A DNA stretch of 53,115 bases from Ignavibacteriales bacterium (GTDB lineage Bacteria > Bacteroidota > Ignavibacteria > UBA10030 > UBA8401), in assembly GCA_016182545.1 (NCBI GenBank), contig JACPGG010000024.1, positions 9,298-62,412 of the forward strand, read 5' to 3'. Numbering within the stretch: the first letter of the stretch is position 1; each line of letters opens with the position of its first letter. The notes beneath the pieces are model-generated. The model worked only from the letters and a program-made list of their open reading frames with translations, was not told where the DNA came from and did not search any database. Below, in pieces: positions 50,861 through 53,115 of this stretch. A program made the position numbers and the translations under genes.

Positions 50861-53115
50861 TATTTCACCACCGCAATTTTAATGATCTGGCTCTGTTCTC
50901 CGCCATTGCCGCTTGCCGTGATCTGCGCAAAATAAATTCCGCTCTGTATTTTCGAAACATCCCACTGCACTTCATTGTCCAAGCCAACGTAATTTGTTCC
51001 GTTCAATTCATCCACCAATTCTCCCGCCATATTGATGATCTTAATTTTTACTGTTGCCGATTTGCCGAGAAAGTAACGGATGTTAGTTTTATTGTCATAG
51101 ACAGGATTCGGCCAATTGTAGGCGAATGATTTGGGGAGAAGTTCGGAAGATTTTGCCGGAACGCTGGCATTTTTTGATACGACATTATTAGAGTGTCGAA
51201 ATCCACCCAGATAACCAGTCCACTGAAAATATACGTTTGTTGTATCAAATAAATTGCCTGTATCCCAAAAGTATATTGAAGAATCTGAGCTTGCCACCGC
51301 AAGAATATTTCGATTGAAAGATGGTGAGGAATAGATGCCAGAAGTCTGCAGCGGAAATCCGGAGATCATATCGCCCTTTTGGTCGGTTGCATATAAATGC
51401 CCGTTCGAACTTCCAAAAATAATAACGGGTTCTTTTGTTGTATTCAAATTCAATATTACTGGTCCGCCTATTACTTTACCGCCATCTACCGTACTAATAG
51501 GAAAATGATCAAGTATCACACCATTTGAAGTGTATGCAAATATTTTTGTCCCGATCCCAATTACCAAATCAACTTTACCGTCTTTATTGATATCACCAAG
51601 CGCATATGAATTGCTGACACCAGGAGCATGAATTACAATCCGGTCCGTATGGGTAATAAATCCAAATGTATTTTTCTGAGTTTTAATAAATGTGATTTTT
51701 TGATCATCCGTTAACACAATAATATTATCATCATATAATTCCGCTCCGCCGATGACATTGGATTCAAATGAATAGAGCGCTGGTTGATTAAGTAAGACCG
51801 ATCGTTGATTATATACATATAGATCACTGAGAGTCACAATTGGTAACGTCGTCGACATCAAACGATAAGTACTGTCTTTCAGGTTAAATACACTGCCATT
51901 CGATAATCCCAAATTTTTTTCAACATAATCCACATCTTGCATCACTGGTGTAGTGATTTTTGCTGGAAATTGCAATTTGGAAGCAACTATCGTATCAACC
52001 ACACCGTTTTGATTGACATCTCTAAAACTGAAGAAAAAAACTGTACTATCATGAATACCGTATAATGTTGGTAAGACGAATGTTCCAACAGAAGTAATAC
52101 CACCAAAAGAGACTGATGGTGCAAAATCACCACCGATAGAAGTTAAAAGAGCAGTGTTCTCGAAAAAAGGAGTGAAATTATTTTTGAGAATCAGAATAGA
52201 ATCACCGTGAGTAAATAGAATCTCAGGAAAGTAATCCGCATTAAGATCAAGTAAAAGTGGAGAATCCGTTTCACTCATTTTCAATACAGATCTTCGGATG
52301 GTCTTTAGTAATCGTATATTAGTTTCACCTACGTTCGCTTCAAATGTCATCCGCGGCGACGACGAGGAAAAATTCTTGAGCGTAATGTGCGACTTTGCAA
52401 ACGAATTGCTGAGTGAGTTTGGATTCGTTGTTTCTGAGAAGACATTCTTATAGACAGGTGAAATATTTCCCGAGAACCAATAATCGATCGGCGAGCCGTC
52501 TTCACTTCCCGAACCGGGGCTGACAAAATCGTACGTCTGCCCGATATCCTGCGAACCATCCGCTTCCTCCACATCAACTCCCCGTTTCAACGGATCGGCG
52601 TTGATGCTGTTCGATGCAAGATTCTTTTCGACGATGGTCTCATCAATATGCCATACAAGAATACCGCCGCGGTAATTGTTATTGTCATTGATCAAGCCGG
52701 GGAGGCTCCAGTCGAGCTCATCCACATCCAGCACCACGCCGTAGATCGAGTCGATATTCGAGTTGGAGTAAAAATTTTCGTCGCGGGTGAACGTCTTTGA
52801 AATGATCTGACCGTTCCATTTCATTGTTACTTTTTGACTGTCATTTTTTGCATCCCGCTGTCGGTTCTCAACGAGAAAATATTCTTTTGCACTGATCGGG
52901 ATCTTATAGATCGTATCATTGCCCGATTCGTACAAACTCACGGCAGGGAGACTGAGCGTTTTATTCCCGTACACCTCGATCGGCGTTGTCCATCCCATGA
53001 ATGATTTTTCCCATGCACTCGGTTCCGGCGGGCAGATGCCGGAAAAACTAAAAATTGATTGTCCGTCCATCAACCCAAATCGACCAATGGCTGTTCTTCC
53101 CGTTTCCGTATCGAA
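50860..53115 (-). CDS. Secreted M6-type metalloprotease-like protein with T9SS sorting domain (5' end beyond window)
   Basis: The open frame enters at the window edge (53115) and runs 751 codons. The first part (FGLMDGQSIFSFSGICPPEPSAWEKSFMGW, then GGILVWHIDET and DVEEADGSQDIGQ) matches the C-terminal side of immune-inhibitor-A-like M6 proteases; the zinc-binding HExxH would lie beyond the edge. Integrin/VCBS-like repeats follow (LLDLNADYFPEILFTHGD, ALGDINKDGKVDLVIGIG). The last 85 residues (SFAYNWPNPVYDNKTNIRYFL to the end) are a T9SS type A sorting domain, cleaved or used for secretion through the outer membrane. It is translationally linked to the next gene. Confidence 0.88.
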   Translation of the reverse strand, partial: FDTETGRTAIGRFGLMDGQSIFSFSGICPPEPSAWEKSFMGWTTPIEVYGNKTLSLPAVSLYESGNDTIYKIPISAKEYFLVENRQRDAKNDSQKVTMKWNGQIISKTFTRDENFYSNSNIDSIYGVVLDVDELDWSLPGLINDNNNYRGGILVWHIDETIVEKNLASNSINADPLKRGVDVEEADGSQDIGQTYDFVSPGSGSEDGSPIDYWFSGNISPVYKNVFSETTNPNSLSNSFAKSHITLKNFSSSSPRMTFEANVGETNIRLLKTIRRSVLKMSETDSPLLLDLNADYFPEILFTHGDSILILKNNFTPFFENTALLTSIGGDFAPSVSFGGITSVGTFVLPTLYGIHDSTVFFFSFRDVNQNGVVDTIVASKLQFPAKITTPVMQDVDYVEKNLGLSNGSVFNLKDSTYRLMSTTLPIVTLSDLYVYNQRSVLLNQPALYSFESNVIGGAELYDDNIIVLTDDQKITFIKTQKNTFGFITHTDRIVIHAPGVSNSYALGDINKDGKVDLVIGIGTKIFAYTSNGVILDHFPISTVDGGKVIGGPVILNLNTTKEPVIIFGSSNGHLYATDQKGDMISGFPLQTSGIYSSPSFNRNILAVASSDSSIYFWDTGNLFDTTNVYFQWTGYLGGFRHSNNVVSKNASVPAKSSELLPKSFAYNWPNPVYDNKTNIRYFLGKSATVKIKIINMAGELVDELNGTNYVGLDNEVQWDVSKIQSGIYFAQITASGNGGEQSQIIKIAVVK

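Overview
The window reads as a chromosomal segment of a non-phototrophic member of the Bacteroidota/Chlorobiota (FCB) radiation, most likely an Ignavibacteria- or Kryptonia-like lineage. The basis is a GWxTD-domain protein, a secreted M6-type protease with a type IX secretion (T9SS) C-terminal sorting domain, a ferredoxin-dependent 2-oxoacid oxidoreductase, an LptF/LptG pair, the futalosine menaquinone route, and start sites that often lack a strong Shine-Dalgarno. No rRNA, tRNA, prophage, IS element or CRISPR array was seen. The taxonomic call is inference from gene content.

Layout. 1-1.8 kb (minus): a tRNA-dihydrouridine synthase cut by the window edge, and NAD-isocitrate dehydrogenase. 1.9-9.7 kb (plus): a menaquinone block of UbiA-like prenyltransferase, UbiX, UbiD, a fused MqnE-MqnA protein, a TIR-like protein with a Pro/Ala linker, MqnC, and an exported barrel-like protein. 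9.7-13 kb (minus): phosphohexomutase, a zinc-ribbon/DUF2007 protein, YchF. 13.1-19 kb (plus): arginine operon argC-argJ-argB-argF-argR-argG behind two ARG-box-like operators. 19-19.8 kb: a cluster of perfect palindromes, then a ParE-type toxin-antitoxin pair. 19.9-26.2 kb: pirin, a frameshifted haem-binding sensor with a kinase-like output lacking its histidine, CcdA, KorAB. 26.3-35.4 kb (plus): two tiny genes, NrnA-like phosphoesterase, leucyl aminopeptidase, thioesterase, two thioredoxin-fold proteins, a beta-CASP nuclease, GWxTD protein, PdxA, FtsE-like ATPase. 35.4-44 kb (minus): Nfu, Mrp, parvulin isomerase, PurC, Aat, PfkA, an oxidoreductase, a barrel-like protein and a broken dihaem cytochrome. 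44-46.6 kb (plus): LptF/LptG. 46.6-53.1 kb (minus): a second palindrome cluster, a small membrane protein, a protease/beta-propeller/Omp85-barrel fusion, and the partial M6/T9SS protein.

How the genes work together. The arginine operon carries its own repressor gene. The menaquinone genes cover the first step (MqnA), the two radical-SAM steps, and candidate late decarboxylation and prenylation steps; the futalosine hydrolase (MqnB) and MqnD are not here. CcdA, two thioredoxin-fold proteins, the dihaem cytochrome and the haem sensor indicate periplasmic redox and cytochrome biology.

Main points for a second look: the TIR-like protein inside the menaquinone block; the mqnE-mqnA fusion with an N-terminal frameshifting deletion; two further broken genes (sensor, cytochrome); a dispersed family of covarying palindromes, one identical at two sites 27 kb apart; a duplicated argG tail flanking one palindrome cluster; a terminator-shaped hairpin inside the signal-peptide codons of a TlpA-like gene; and the protease-propeller-barrel fusion. 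No gene-free stretch exceeds 300 bases.
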